Positions 1 through 6,781 of a stretch of 8,883 nucleotides of DNA are shown one piece after another. Source of the DNA: CAZIOQ01 sp964540975 (GTDB lineage: Bacteria > Patescibacteriota > Microgenomatia > UBA12405 > UBA6130); NCBI GenBank assembly GCA_964540975.1, contig CAZIOQ010000048.1, forward strand, positions 1 to 8,883, read 5' to 3'. Made by a program: the position numbers and the translations under genes. Each line of letters begins with the position of its first letter. The stretch's first letter is position 1. The notes under the pieces were generated by a model. That model searched no databases. It saw only the letters and a program-made list of their open reading frames with translations, and was not told the DNA's origin.

Positions 1-2
1 AA

Positions 3-719
3 TTAGTAGCTAGTGGATTTTGGTTAGGAAAACCATCTTTAAAAGATTTGTTCAATATTTTTATTCATTTTTTGGAAAATGGCAAAGTTTACTTAGTCCA
101 AAGATGGATTCCTATCTTAGCATTAATCATCTTGTTTCTCAGAAAATGGCAAAGAAAAAATCTCCCTCAAGATTTACTTTTGATTCTTTGGGCTGTTTTT
201 CCCCCTTTATTAACATTTGTGGTTTCTCAAACAAAGCTTTCTATTTTTTATGAACGCTATTTACTTTACTGTATTCCACCAATAATACTTATTCTTACCT
301 CTCAGGCAAGAAAATTATCCTTTCCTTTCCTTGGAATCTTGACCATAATTTATTTGATTGTTAGTTATTACAATTTTACCCATCCTTTCAAAAAACCATT
401 CAAAGAATTTGCTAGTTGGATTAAGGAGAATATTCCCCAAAATATTTTGATTATCAATTATAATGGTAAAGCTCATCATCTGTGGGAAAGTAAATATTAT
501 GGAATTAACGCTCCTTTGTACGCGTCTGGCGGGCGACTACCTTTTTTTGTTGGGACTGCTCAAATGTCAACCGAAGATTTGGTTTTTAACCTCCCACCAG
601 TCCAAACCGTTGGAGTCATTACCAGTGACGATCCTAACAGTATCAACATTGATGGCTATCAAAAGGACGAATTTTATCAAAAAGATTCTTTATTTTTTGT
701 CTGGTTTAGTAAAAAATAA
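3..719 (+). CDS. ArnT/PMT-like GT-C membrane glycosyltransferase, C-terminal part (5' end outside window)
   Basis: The reading frame is open from the left edge to the TAA at 717-719, so this is the last 238 residues of a longer protein. A TTG at 48 could be mistaken for a start, but the frame continues upstream of it. Several hydrophobic helices occupy roughly the first 130 residues of the visible part. They are followed by a soluble domain of about 110 residues that starts near HPFKKPFKEF and contains AHHLWESKYYGI and LPFFVGTAQM. This layout, a helical bundle with a C-terminal extracytoplasmic domain, is typical of GT39/GT83-like enzymes that move sugars from polyprenyl-phosphate carriers outside the membrane. 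The catalytic N-terminal loop with its acidic residues lies outside the window, so the family call rests on architecture, resemblance and the similar gene that follows 4 bases downstream. Substrate is unknown. Confidence 0.62.
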   Translation, partial: LVASGFWLGKPSLKDLFNIFIHFLENGKVYLVQRWIPILALIILFLRKWQRKNLPQDLLLILWAVFPPLLTFVVSQTKLSIFYERYLLYCIPPIILILTSQARKLSFPFLGILTIIYLIVSYYNFTHPFKKPFKEFASWIKENIPQNILIINYNGKAHHLWESKYYGINAPLYASGGRLPFFVGTAQMSTEDLVFNLPPVQTVGVITSDDPNSINIDGYQKDEFYQKDSLFFVWFSKK

Positions 720-723
720 TTAA

Positions 724-2274
724 ATGCAACTAAAAATTAACAAAAATTTTTTGATTCTTTTTGTTCTTAATTTATTACTTTATCTGCCTAGTCTTTTTGA
801 GCCAATTTCTTATGGCGATGAATGTATATATTTGACTTTAGGTAATGCTTTTAGGAAAGGGTTAGTCTTCTATCGAGATATCCATGATAACAAACCACCA
901 TTTTTATATTTGGTAGCAGCACTTACTGATAGTTTTCGGCTATTCCGTTTTTTAACCATTATTTGGAATCTTACTCATCTTTACATCATCTTAAGATTGC
1001 TTGAAAACTTAACAAAAAACAAAATTACTCCTCTTGTTGGCGGATTGATTTTTAGCTTTCTTTTACTGATTTTTGAAGGAAGAGTTGCCAATGGAGAAGT
1101 TTATATGATGATGCCAATAACTTTAGCTGTTTATCTTCTTTTGACTAGAATTAATCGAAAAGATTTTTCTTTTGGATTTCTTATAGGTCTTCTTTTTAGT
1201 GTTGGATTTTTATTTAAGGTACCTGTCTTTTTTGACTTCATCGGGATTATTTTTGCCTTCTTTTTCTTGTCAATAGAATCACCAATCTTCCAAAAAAGCA
1301 AAAAAAACAGATTTGGGTCTTTGTTTAAGAAAACGATTAGTAATTTAATTTATCAGATTGAAACTAGAAAACTCATAGGAATAATTTTAGGATTTTCTCT
1401 GTCAATATTGATAAGCATTGTTTATTATGGCTCCAAAGGGGCCTTAATTCCTTATGTCAGATCAGCCTTAATGCAAAATATTGGTTATCTTTCTTCCTGG
1501 CAAGGTACCAGCTCTGGTTTGATTTTCAGAATACTGGCTTTAGGTTTTTTTTCAATTTTGCTTTTTTGGCAGAGAAAAAAATTTCCATTCCCACTACTAG
1601 CTTTCTTTATCTGGTTCATTTTTGGTTTATTTGGCGCTCTGCTTTCTAGCAGACCTTATCCTCATTATTTAATTGAGATTGTTCCTAGTCTAACCACTCT
1701 GGTCACCATTACCCTTGATAAACTAAGTTTTAAACCGAAAGTTAAAGTAAATCAAAAAGCAATTAAATCTGTTCTCCTTGCTTGGTCAGCAATTACCCTT
1801 TTAATCTTTTCATACATCCATTTTAAATTCTGGTGGTACGAACAAATACCATACTATAAAAATTTCATTAGATACGCTATCGGTACAATAGATAAAGAAG
1901 AATATTACCGTTATTGGGGTGAAAAAACTTTAAATAATTATTTATTAGCTGATTTTATTAACAAAACAGTTAAGAAAGAGGAAAGTATCTTTATTTGGGG
2001 AGATGCTGCTTGTATCTATGCCATCTCTAATCATCAACCGCCGGGAAGATACACAGTCAACTATCATATCTTTGATTTTAATGGATTTAGGGAAACCATC
2101 GAAGCAATTCAAAAAAAAGAGCCTCGTTTAATCATCAAACTTAATGATGAAAAAACTTCATGGCCAGAACTTGATTCTTATATAGGAAAATATTATTATA
2201 AACTCCTAGTTCCTTCAATAAAAGATTCTATTTTTATCCGAAATCATAAGTTAAGCAACAAAATTGCCATCTAG
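724..2274 (+). CDS. ArnT/PMT-like GT-C family integral membrane glycosyltransferase
   Basis: This is a complete protein of 516 residues. It opens with a transmembrane helix (about 8-26) and then the first extracytoplasmic loop expected of the PMT_2/GT39 family: GDE at 31-33, with D32 and E33 as the likely catalytic or metal-binding acids, and HDNKPP at 54-59, which matches the family's x-K-P-P signature. NGE at 123-125 fits the second conserved acidic position. About ten further hydrophobic segments follow. The C-terminal 130 or so residues are soluble and probably face outside. Such enzymes use a polyprenyl-phosphate sugar to modify lipid-linked glycan or protein; the acceptor cannot be told here. 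It starts 4 bases after the previous gene and ends 2 bases before the next, without a Shine-Dalgarno, so it belongs to the same transcript. Confidence 0.78.
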   Translation: MQLKINKNFLILFVLNLLLYLPSLFEPISYGDECIYLTLGNAFRKGLVFYRDIHDNKPPFLYLVAALTDSFRLFRFLTIIWNLTHLYIILRLLENLTKNKITPLVGGLIFSFLLLIFEGRVANGEVYMMMPITLAVYLLLTRINRKDFSFGFLIGLLFSVGFLFKVPVFFDFIGIIFAFFFLSIESPIFQKSKKNRFGSLFKKTISNLIYQIETRKLIGIILGFSLSILISIVYYGSKGALIPYVRSALMQNIGYLSSWQGTSSGLIFRILALGFFSILLFWQRKKFPFPLLAFFIWFIFGLFGALLSSRPYPHYLIEIVPSLTTLVTITLDKLSFKPKVKVNQKAIKSVLLAWSAITLLIFSYIHFKFWWYEQIPYYKNFIRYAIGTIDKEEYYRYWGEKTLNNYLLADFINKTVKKEESIFIWGDAACIYAISNHQPPGRYTVNYHIFDFNGFRETIEAIQKKEPRLIIKLNDEKTSWPELDSYIGKYYYKLLVPSIKDSIFIRNHKLSNKIAI

Positions 2275-2276
2275 AA

Positions 2277-3773
2277 ATGAAAAATTCAAATTCTAAAACA
2301 TACCGCTTTTATGAGATATTACCAGGATTATTTGCCTGGACATTAATCCTTTTCCCGCTGTGGGGATCTTTTTTTGTTCCTAAAGTAGTCGCCTATTTCA
2401 TAATTGGTTTTCTCATCTTTTGGTTCTATCAATCATTTAAAAATGCCTTTTTGGGGATTACTGGCTTTTATAAAATCAAAACCGCTCAAAAAATAAATTG
2501 GCAAAAAAAATATTATCAAGAAAAAAAGGCAAATTGGTTAGATTGGCAAAAAATTAAACATATAGTGATAATTCCTAATTACAATGAAAGTGTAGAAAAA
2601 ATTTCCACCTCACTTGAAGTATTAGCTAAACAGGAAAATATTGAGAAGAAGCAACTAATAGTCATTTTAGCAATGGAAGAAAGGGCGAAAGATGCCCGGA
2701 ATAAAGCAAAAATTCTTCTTGAAAAATATAAAAAAGCCTTTGGTAAAATAAAGGCGACTTTTCATCCTCCAAACATCATCGGAGAAATTAAGGGAAAAGC
2801 TTCTAACGAAGCTTGGGCAGCTAAATGGGTCAAAAAAAATCTTGTAGATAAACTAAATTGGCAAATTAATCATTTAACAATCACTGCCTGTGATGCTGAT
2901 GCCCAAATCCACCCCTTGTACTTCTCCGCTTTAACTTATTATTTTTGTAAAGATAAAAACCGTTATTTAAAATTTTGGCAGTCGCCAATTCTTTGGTATA
3001 ACAATCTTGATAGGGTTCCTAGTCTAATTAGAATTGTTGGGGTACTAAGTAATATTATTTACATCTCCCATCTTCAAGATTTTGATGGGATGTCTTTTAA
3101 CTATTCTACCTATTCGCTCTCTTTTAAATTATTAAATGATGTTGGTTATTGGGACACAGATATTATTCCTGAAGATTGGCATATTTTTCTACAAGCATTT
3201 TTTGCTAAAAAAGGGAAAACAATCGTTGAACCAATCTTCTTACCAACAAGTATTGATGCTCCAGAGGGAAAAACTTATTTCGAAGCCTTGAAAAATAGGT
3301 ATTTTCAATGCCAAAGACATGCCTGGGGAGCAACCGACATTCCTTATGCTATAACCCAAGCTAAAAATCATCCTGAAATCCCTTGGCGAATCAAAATATT
3401 AAGAATTTACAAAATTCTAGAAACTCATCTTGTTTGGTCCACGAACTGGTTTATTTTAACTCTCGGCGCCCTTTTACCCACAATAGTCAATCCCAAATTT
3501 ATGCAGACTTCTTTAGGATATAATTTGCCTAAATTCGCCCAAACAATTCTAACAATTTGCCTTCTGGCAATGTTTACGATTATTATCCTTGATTTAAAAC
3601 TAAGACCTAACAAGATAAAAACTAGAAGCATTAAAAACCAAATTATTGAGTTAATCCAGTGGATCCTTATGCCGGTGGCTACCCTTTTGATGTCTGTTTT
3701 ACCAGGATTAGACGCCCAGACTAGATTAATGTTTGGTAGAAGGATAGAATACAAAGTAACTAAAAAATATTAA
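2277..3773 (+). CDS. Membrane-bound family 2 glycosyltransferase (processive-type motifs)
   Basis: The protein has 498 residues. Two hydrophobic helices (about 14-30 and 34-56) precede a cytosolic GT-A domain, and three more follow (about 386-405, 420-440, 458-478). GT2 landmarks are present in order: PNYNE at 100-104, KGKASNEAW at 172-180, the nucleotide-sugar/metal motif DAD at 206-208, the catalytic-base region PED at 298-300, and QCQRHAW at 344-350. The last resembles the Q-x-x-R-W element of processive enzymes such as cellulose or hyaluronan synthases, although W falls three residues after R instead of directly after it. Such an enzyme takes a UDP- or GDP-sugar and extends a glycan or loads a lipid carrier. 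Its position between GT-C enzymes and a WecA-like enzyme suggests surface glycan assembly. Sugar specificity is not visible. Confidence 0.82.
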   Translation: MKNSNSKTYRFYEILPGLFAWTLILFPLWGSFFVPKVVAYFIIGFLIFWFYQSFKNAFLGITGFYKIKTAQKINWQKKYYQEKKANWLDWQKIKHIVIIPNYNESVEKISTSLEVLAKQENIEKKQLIVILAMEERAKDARNKAKILLEKYKKAFGKIKATFHPPNIIGEIKGKASNEAWAAKWVKKNLVDKLNWQINHLTITACDADAQIHPLYFSALTYYFCKDKNRYLKFWQSPILWYNNLDRVPSLIRIVGVLSNIIYISHLQDFDGMSFNYSTYSLSFKLLNDVGYWDTDIIPEDWHIFLQAFFAKKGKTIVEPIFLPTSIDAPEGKTYFEALKNRYFQCQRHAWGATDIPYAITQAKNHPEIPWRIKILRIYKILETHLVWSTNWFILTLGALLPTIVNPKFMQTSLGYNLPKFAQTILTICLLAMFTIIILDLKLRPNKIKTRSIKNQIIELIQWILMPVATLLMSVLPGLDAQTRLMFGRRIEYKVTKKY

Positions 3774-3777
3774 TCCT

Positions 3778-4149
3778 ATGCCTTTCACAAAATTACTTTT
3801 AACCTTTGGTAAACTCTGGAGCGAAAAAGCTACTGTTCAACCTATCAAGCTGACCTTAGTTCTGATTATTATCCAAGTAATCTTAATTATCCTGATAACT
3901 CCTTTATTACCACCATTGATACCTGTTTTTTATAGTCGGCCTTGGGGAAAGGATCAGTTAAGCCCTCCCTCTTCATTGGTAATTTTACCATTATTTTCTT
4001 TAATTTTAGTAATTCTTAATACCCTAATTGGAGCTTTTGTTCAAGAAAAGAACCAATTAGCAGCCAAAATAATTATTTGGGGGACAGTAATAGTCAGTTT
4101 ATTTAATACTATCACTTTATTACGATTAATTTTTATCCTACTTTTATAA
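3778..4149 (+). CDS. Small three-helix membrane protein, weakly DUF1648-like
   Basis: The protein has 123 residues and about three membrane helices (24-46, 65-86, 95-120). Between the first two lies a short loop, LPPLIPVFYSRPWGKDQL. The pattern of prolines followed by IPV and a small polar loop recalls DUF1648, but the resemblance is weak and no enzyme motif is seen. The stop codon is one base from the start of the WecA-like gene, and the upstream GT2 gene ends 4 bases before it, so it is very probably cotranslated with them and may be an accessory subunit of the glycan module. There is no Shine-Dalgarno before the ATG. It is a real gene by its coding pattern and its fit between neighbours, but its function is unknown. 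Confidence 0.7.
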   Translation: MPFTKLLLTFGKLWSEKATVQPIKLTLVLIIIQVILIILITPLLPPLIPVFYSRPWGKDQLSPPSSLVILPLFSLILVILNTLIGAFVQEKNQLAAKIIIWGTVIVSLFNTITLLRLIFILLL

Positions 4150-4150
4150 G

Positions 4151-5224
4151 ATGAGTATTCAGGAAATCATTGGTATATTTACAAAACCACTCATCACTTC
4201 TTTTTTTGTTTCAGCAATTACTACTCCATTAGTAATTAAATTTTTTACCAAAATGCGCTGGCTAGATAATCCAAAAAATGGAAAAAGAATTAATATCACC
4301 CATACCTATCCTGTCCCTCGGGGTGGAGGGATACCAATTTTTTTGGCAATTCTAATCACTTCTCTGTTATTTATTTATCCTGACAAACAATTAATTTCAA
4401 TTTTATTAGCAATTTTAATAACCCTTTTAGTTGGCATTGTTGATGATATCTTTAATATTAGTCCTTATTTTAGATTTTTAACTAATATTTTGGCGGCGTT
4501 GATCATCATTAATTCAGGAATCCAGATGAAATTTATCAGCAATCCCCTGCAAACAGGTAAAGTTATCTATTTCGATAATTTTTCTCTTCCTATTCTTGGA
4601 TCAGAATTTATTAGTAAATTTATCAGCCTTGTTTGGCTTATCTGGTGTATGAATATTATTGGTTGGTCAGGAGGAATAGAAGGTCAGCTGCCTGGATTTG
4701 TTATTGTTACTGCAACAATAATTGGAATTATTGGAATTAGCTTTGGTCAAGATATCACCCAATGGCCCTTAATTATTCTTGCCGGCACATTAGCCGGTGC
4801 TTACCTAGGATTTCTACCTTATAACTTTTATCCCCAAAAGATTATGCCTGGTTATAGCGGCAAAAGTATTGCTGGTTTAATGCTGGGAACCTTAGCTATC
4901 CTTTCGGGAGCAAAAGTGGCTACGGCGATTTTAGTCTTAGGAATCCCAATGATTGATGGAATTTTAGCCATTGTTAGACGTTTCTCTCAAGGTAAATCAC
5001 CTTTCTGGGGGGACGCCCAACATCTTCATCACCTACTTCTTAATCTTGGAATTCATAAAGCAAAAATTGCTATTCTCTACTGGATTTTTTCTATCATTCT
5101 GGGAGCAATCGTTATTAACCTGAACAGTCAACAAAAACTGTATACTTTTATCATTCTTTTTATCTTGGTAATTAGCCTTACCTTAATCATCAAAGGATTA
5201 ATTGAGAGAAAAAACCGATCTTAA
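4151..5224 (+). CDS. WecA/TagO/MraY-superfamily polyprenyl-phosphate phosphosugar transferase, variant active site
   Basis: The protein has 357 residues and about ten hydrophobic helices, the normal size and shape for the family. Enzymes of this type move a sugar-1-phosphate from a UDP-sugar to undecaprenyl phosphate, the first committed step of a lipid-linked glycan. Recognisable elements are VPRGGG at 55-60, VDDIFN with the paired aspartates D98 and D99, FLPYNFYPQK at 221-230, IPMIDG at 265-270, GKSPFWGD at 281-288, and the HLHH motif at 291-294. Two signatures are altered. The usual N-x-x-D-G-x-D-G-L reads GWSGGIEGQLPG (171-182), losing the first aspartate and replacing the second by E177. 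The usual M-G-D-S-G-S reads MPGYSGKS (232-239). I recall similar changes in other Microgenomates homologues, so this may be a clade variant and not decay. It ends 5 bases from a convergent gene. Confidence 0.8.
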   Translation: MSIQEIIGIFTKPLITSFFVSAITTPLVIKFFTKMRWLDNPKNGKRINITHTYPVPRGGGIPIFLAILITSLLFIYPDKQLISILLAILITLLVGIVDDIFNISPYFRFLTNILAALIIINSGIQMKFISNPLQTGKVIYFDNFSLPILGSEFISKFISLVWLIWCMNIIGWSGGIEGQLPGFVIVTATIIGIIGISFGQDITQWPLIILAGTLAGAYLGFLPYNFYPQKIMPGYSGKSIAGLMLGTLAILSGAKVATAILVLGIPMIDGILAIVRRFSQGKSPFWGDAQHLHHLLLNLGIHKAKIAILYWIFSIILGAIVINLNSQQKLYTFIILFILVISLTLIIKGLIERKNRS

Positions 5225-5229
5225 AAATA

Positions 5230-6072
5230 TTATTCTGCCATTGTCTCTTCTTGTTGAACTTTTTTAGCATAATCAGCAAAAATCCACCCCTCTTTGCCTT
5301 CCTCATATTCGATCTTAAACCAATTTTTCTCTTCCGCTAGAAGTTTAAATTTTTCACCAGGTTTAACTTTAGCCAATTCTTTAGTTGCCTTTGATGGTCC
5401 TTCCCTAACCCTTAACCAACCAACAGAAGTTTGTCCTATTTCCACCATTTCAATTTCTTCTTCTTTGTTTGTACCTTCTTGGGTGGTTTCTTCTGTAATC
5501 TTCTCTTCTTCTTTAGCTAAGCTTACCTCGATAACTAGTCTATAACCATTTGCTCCCTTCGCTAGTATCTCTCTCCCTTTATATGACGGTGCAGAAAAAG
5601 AAAACTTATGCTCGCCACTACCGATATCTTCAAGCGTTAGAGGGGTAAAACCTCTCATTTCGCCATCAATTGTTACCGAAACTCCTTGAGGAATTGAAGT
5701 AATCATCAGACTAGCTTTATTATTATCGCCAGTCTTCTCCAAATACAAAATATCTCCTTCAGTGCTTAATAAATTTTGAGCAAATTGTCGAGTTATTAGT
5801 AAATGGGTTTGGGGTGGCAAATCAATCTTCCTTTCCCACTCAACTCCTTCTAGTCCAACAGGAACTAGTTTGATTTCTATTAGGCCAGGTTTTAAATTTT
5901 TTCCCTGATAAGGGGTATCTCCTAAGTGTTTCCCATTAATAAAGACTGCTGCTTTTGGGGTAGACCGGATTTCAATTTCAACTCGCAATGGTTTTAGCAA
6001 ACGCCAGAGAAAAAAAATCGCCCCCCCAAAAACTATTAAACTAGCGATAATGGCAATTAATTTTTTTATCAT
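5230..6072 (-). CDS. Membrane-anchored protein with two PEGA domains and a C-terminal SH3b domain
   Basis: I take the ATG at 6072 as the start, giving 280 residues. A TTG 39 bases upstream is in frame, but it would put 13 polar residues before the membrane segment and would lie within the promoter. Residues 3-24 form an uncleaved signal anchor. PEGA domain 1 (about 31-70) contains STPKAAVFINGKHLGDTP, and PEGA domain 2 (about 120-184) contains SIPQGVSVTIDGEMRGFTPL. An acid-rich linker (187-211) leads to an SH3b domain (about 214-271) with WLRVREGPS and EGWIFADY. The body should lie outside the membrane. PEGA domains are thought to bind surface structures, and SH3b domains often bind peptidoglycan, so an envelope-anchoring role is likely. 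It diverges from hsp20 and converges on the WecA-like gene with only 5 bases between them. Confidence 0.82.
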   Translation of the reverse strand: MIKKLIAIIASLIVFGGAIFFLWRLLKPLRVEIEIRSTPKAAVFINGKHLGDTPYQGKNLKPGLIEIKLVPVGLEGVEWERKIDLPPQTHLLITRQFAQNLLSTEGDILYLEKTGDNNKASLMITSIPQGVSVTIDGEMRGFTPLTLEDIGSGEHKFSFSAPSYKGREILAKGANGYRLVIEVSLAKEEEKITEETTQEGTNKEEEIEMVEIGQTSVGWLRVREGPSKATKELAKVKPGEKFKLLAEEKNWFKIEYEEGKEGWIFADYAKKVQQEETMAE

Positions 6073-6082
6073 TTGATAATTC

Positions 6083-6111
6083 AGTTTACCAGAACTAACA
6101 CCTCTTGACAA
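6083..6111 (-). promoter_or_regulatory. Possible promoter of the PEGA/SH3 gene, giving a nearly leaderless mRNA
   Basis: On the minus strand TTGTCA (6106-6111) is followed by a 17-base spacer and TAAACT (6083-6088), preceded by TGG, an extended -10. The -10 matches 4 of 6 consensus bases and the -35 matches 5 of 6. Transcription would start about 6076, only a few bases before the ATG at 6072. The -35 is the reverse face of the hsp20 -35, because CTTGACAAG is almost palindromic, so the two promoters would share the same bases. Confidence 0.4.
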
Positions 6112-6133
6112 GAAAAATCTATTTTTTTATAAT
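6105..6133 (+). promoter_or_regulatory. Consensus sigma-70 promoter of hsp20
   Basis: TTGACA (6105-6110) and TATAAT (6128-6133) are both perfect consensus hexamers, separated by the optimal 17 bases. Transcription should start near 6139-6141, giving a leader of about 43 bases before the hsp20 ATG. A strong housekeeping promoter of this kind is typical of heat-shock genes held off by a repressor and not switched by an alternative sigma factor, and the operator-like repeat just downstream agrees with this. Confidence 0.85.
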
Positions 6134-6136
6134 GAA

Positions 6137-6163
6137 TTAGCAGATAAACAATACGAATGCTAA
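6137..6163 (+). promoter_or_regulatory. CIRCE-like operator (putative HrcA binding site) at the hsp20 transcription start
   Basis: The element reads TTAGCAGAT, nine spacer bases (6146-6154), then GAATGCTAA, 27 bases in all. The CIRCE consensus is TTAGCACTC-N9-GAGTGCTAA, also 27 bases. The right arm matches 8 of 9 positions, the left 6 of 9, and the outer six bases of the two arms form a perfect inverted repeat. It overlaps the predicted transcription start of a small heat-shock gene, where HrcA sites usually lie. The left arm's inner three bases do not match, so the site may be weak or have a lineage-specific form. Confidence 0.65.
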
Positions 6164-6166
6164 AAG

Positions 6167-6177
6167 AAAGGAGGTGA
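6167..6177 (+). promoter_or_regulatory. Strong Shine-Dalgarno that fixes the hsp20 start
   Basis: AAAGGAGGTGA is fully complementary to the usual 16S rRNA 3' tail and ends 5 bases before the ATG at 6183. It contains an in-frame GTG at 6174 that could be miscalled as the start; that codon lies within the ribosome site itself, so 6183 is the real start. It is the only strong Shine-Dalgarno in the window. Confidence 0.85.
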
Positions 6178-6182
6178 GAAAA

Positions 6183-6602
6183 ATGGCAATAATCAGATGG
6201 GAACCTTTTTCTCTTCCTAGAATTTGGCCGAGAGCACCTTGGTTTGAAGAAGAGGAAGACTGGCTTACTACCGGCGAGGGGTTAAATATCTATGAAACAG
6301 ATGACGATTTTGTAGTCGAAGCTTATGTTCCTGGTCTTGCTGAAAATGAGATTGATATTAGTATCGAAGGAGGGGTAGTCACTATTAAAGGTGAACATAA
6401 AGAAGAAGAGGAAGAAAAGAAAAAGAAAAAAATTATCTATCGTCGAGCAATGAAAGCAAAATATCTTTATACGGCTAATATTCCCTTGCCAGTAAAAGCA
6501 GATAAGGCTGAGGCAAGTTTGAAAAACGGAGTCTTAACCATCACTATCCCAAAATCTGAAGAAAGTAAGCCAAAAAAAATCCAGGTTAAGGCTAAAAAAT
6601 AA
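6183..6602 (+). CDS. Hsp20 family small heat-shock protein (alpha-crystallin domain)
   Basis: The protein has 139 residues, a normal size for bacterial Hsp20. These are ATP-independent holdases that form oligomers and keep unfolding proteins soluble in the cytoplasm. A short aromatic N-terminal arm (about 1-30, with WEPF and APWF) precedes the alpha-crystallin domain (about 33-124), which carries LNIYETDDDFVVEAYVPGL and the family signature LKNGVLTITIPK at 113-124. The short tail contains IQV at 133-135, matching the I-x-I/V motif that docks between dimers. A run of acidic then basic residues (about 71-83, EHKEEEEEKKKKK) fills the loop between beta strands. It is a single-gene transcript with a consensus promoter, a CIRCE-like operator, a perfect ribosome site and a terminator 18 bases after the stop, so it is probably strongly induced by heat. 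Confidence 0.93.
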   Translation: MAIIRWEPFSLPRIWPRAPWFEEEEDWLTTGEGLNIYETDDDFVVEAYVPGLAENEIDISIEGGVVTIKGEHKEEEEEKKKKKIIYRRAMKAKYLYTANIPLPVKADKAEASLKNGVLTITIPKSEESKPKKIQVKAKK

Positions 6603-6620
6603 TTAAAGGTGCTCAAGCCC

Positions 6621-6658
6621 AAATAACCCCTCTACTTGATTAAAGTAGGGGGTTATTT
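6621..6658 (+). terminator. Probable bidirectional terminator between hsp20 and tRNA-Ile
   Basis: The arms 6621-6637 and 6643-6658 pair over 16 base pairs, with one bulged T at 6631 and a 5-base loop (gatta). The core is CCCC/GGGG with AT-rich outer ends, so either strand ends in a U-rich segment. It lies 18 bases after the hsp20 stop and 2 bases beyond the 3' end of the convergent tRNA, so it can serve both transcripts. Confidence 0.85.
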
Positions 6659-6660
6659 AG

Positions 6661-6734
6661 TGGGCCGTTCAGGATTCGAACCTGAGACCTCCGTCTTATC
6701 AGGACGGCGCTCTAACCAACTGAGCCAACGGCCC
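6661..6734 (-). tRNA. tRNA-Ile(GAT)
   Basis: Reading the minus strand, 74 bases fold as a standard cloverleaf. The acceptor stem is GGGCCGT/ACGGCCC with discriminator A, the D arm is GCTC-AGTTGGTTA-GAGC, and the anticodon stem CCGTC/GACGG encloses the loop CTGATAA with anticodon GAT. The variable loop is AGGTC, and the T arm is TCAGG-TTCGAAT-CCTGA. All stems pair fully. The three bases after the discriminator are CTA, so CCA is not encoded and must be added by a CCA-adding enzyme. No intron is present. Confidence 0.97.
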
Positions 6735-6752
6735 AAAATCTTAAACTAGCAG

Positions 6753-6781
6753 ATTTTAGCAAAAAAACAAACCATCAGCAA
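6753..6781 (-). promoter_or_regulatory. Possible promoter of tRNA-Ile
   Basis: On the minus strand TAAAAT (6753-6758, 5 of 6 consensus) is preceded by TGC, an extended -10, and lies 17 bases from TTGCTG (6776-6781, 3 of 6). Transcription would begin near 6746, a dozen bases before the tRNA. The upstream part overlaps the last codon of the LOG gene. Cotranscription with the LOG gene is an alternative, since only 40 bases separate them and the AT-only stem AAAATCT/AGATTTT (6735-6757) is too weak to be a convincing terminator. Confidence 0.35.

Noticed and set aside
48..50. TTG as the start of the first gene
   Set aside because: The frame stays open to the window edge and the upstream residues (LVASGFWLGKPSLKD) look like coding sequence, so the gene is truncated by the window.
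20..253. 77-codon + strand frame overlapping the first gene
   Set aside because: It is out of frame with a clear membrane-protein gene and has no protein family features; it is a shadow.
463..723. 86-codon + strand frame
   Set aside because: It lies within the soluble domain of the first gene in another frame and shows no features of its own.
3425..3754. 109-codon minus-strand frame
   Set aside because: It is antisense to the C-terminal helices of the GT2 gene; hydrophobic content mirrors the sense strand and no start signal is present.
5294..5545. 83-codon + strand frame
   Set aside because: It is antisense to the linker and SH3 part of the PEGA/SH3 gene; its serine-rich sequence reflects the glutamate-rich codons opposite.
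6073..6111. Upstream TTG start for the PEGA/SH3 protein
   Set aside because: It would place codons over the promoter elements and add a polar stretch before the signal anchor; the ATG at 6072 fits better.
6174..6182. GTG start for hsp20
   Set aside because: The codon is part of the Shine-Dalgarno sequence, leaving no ribosome site for itself.
6735..6757. Terminator after the LOG gene (AAATCT/AGATTT stem)
   Set aside because: Seven AT-rich base pairs with a 9-base loop directly against the tRNA are too weak to call as a terminator.
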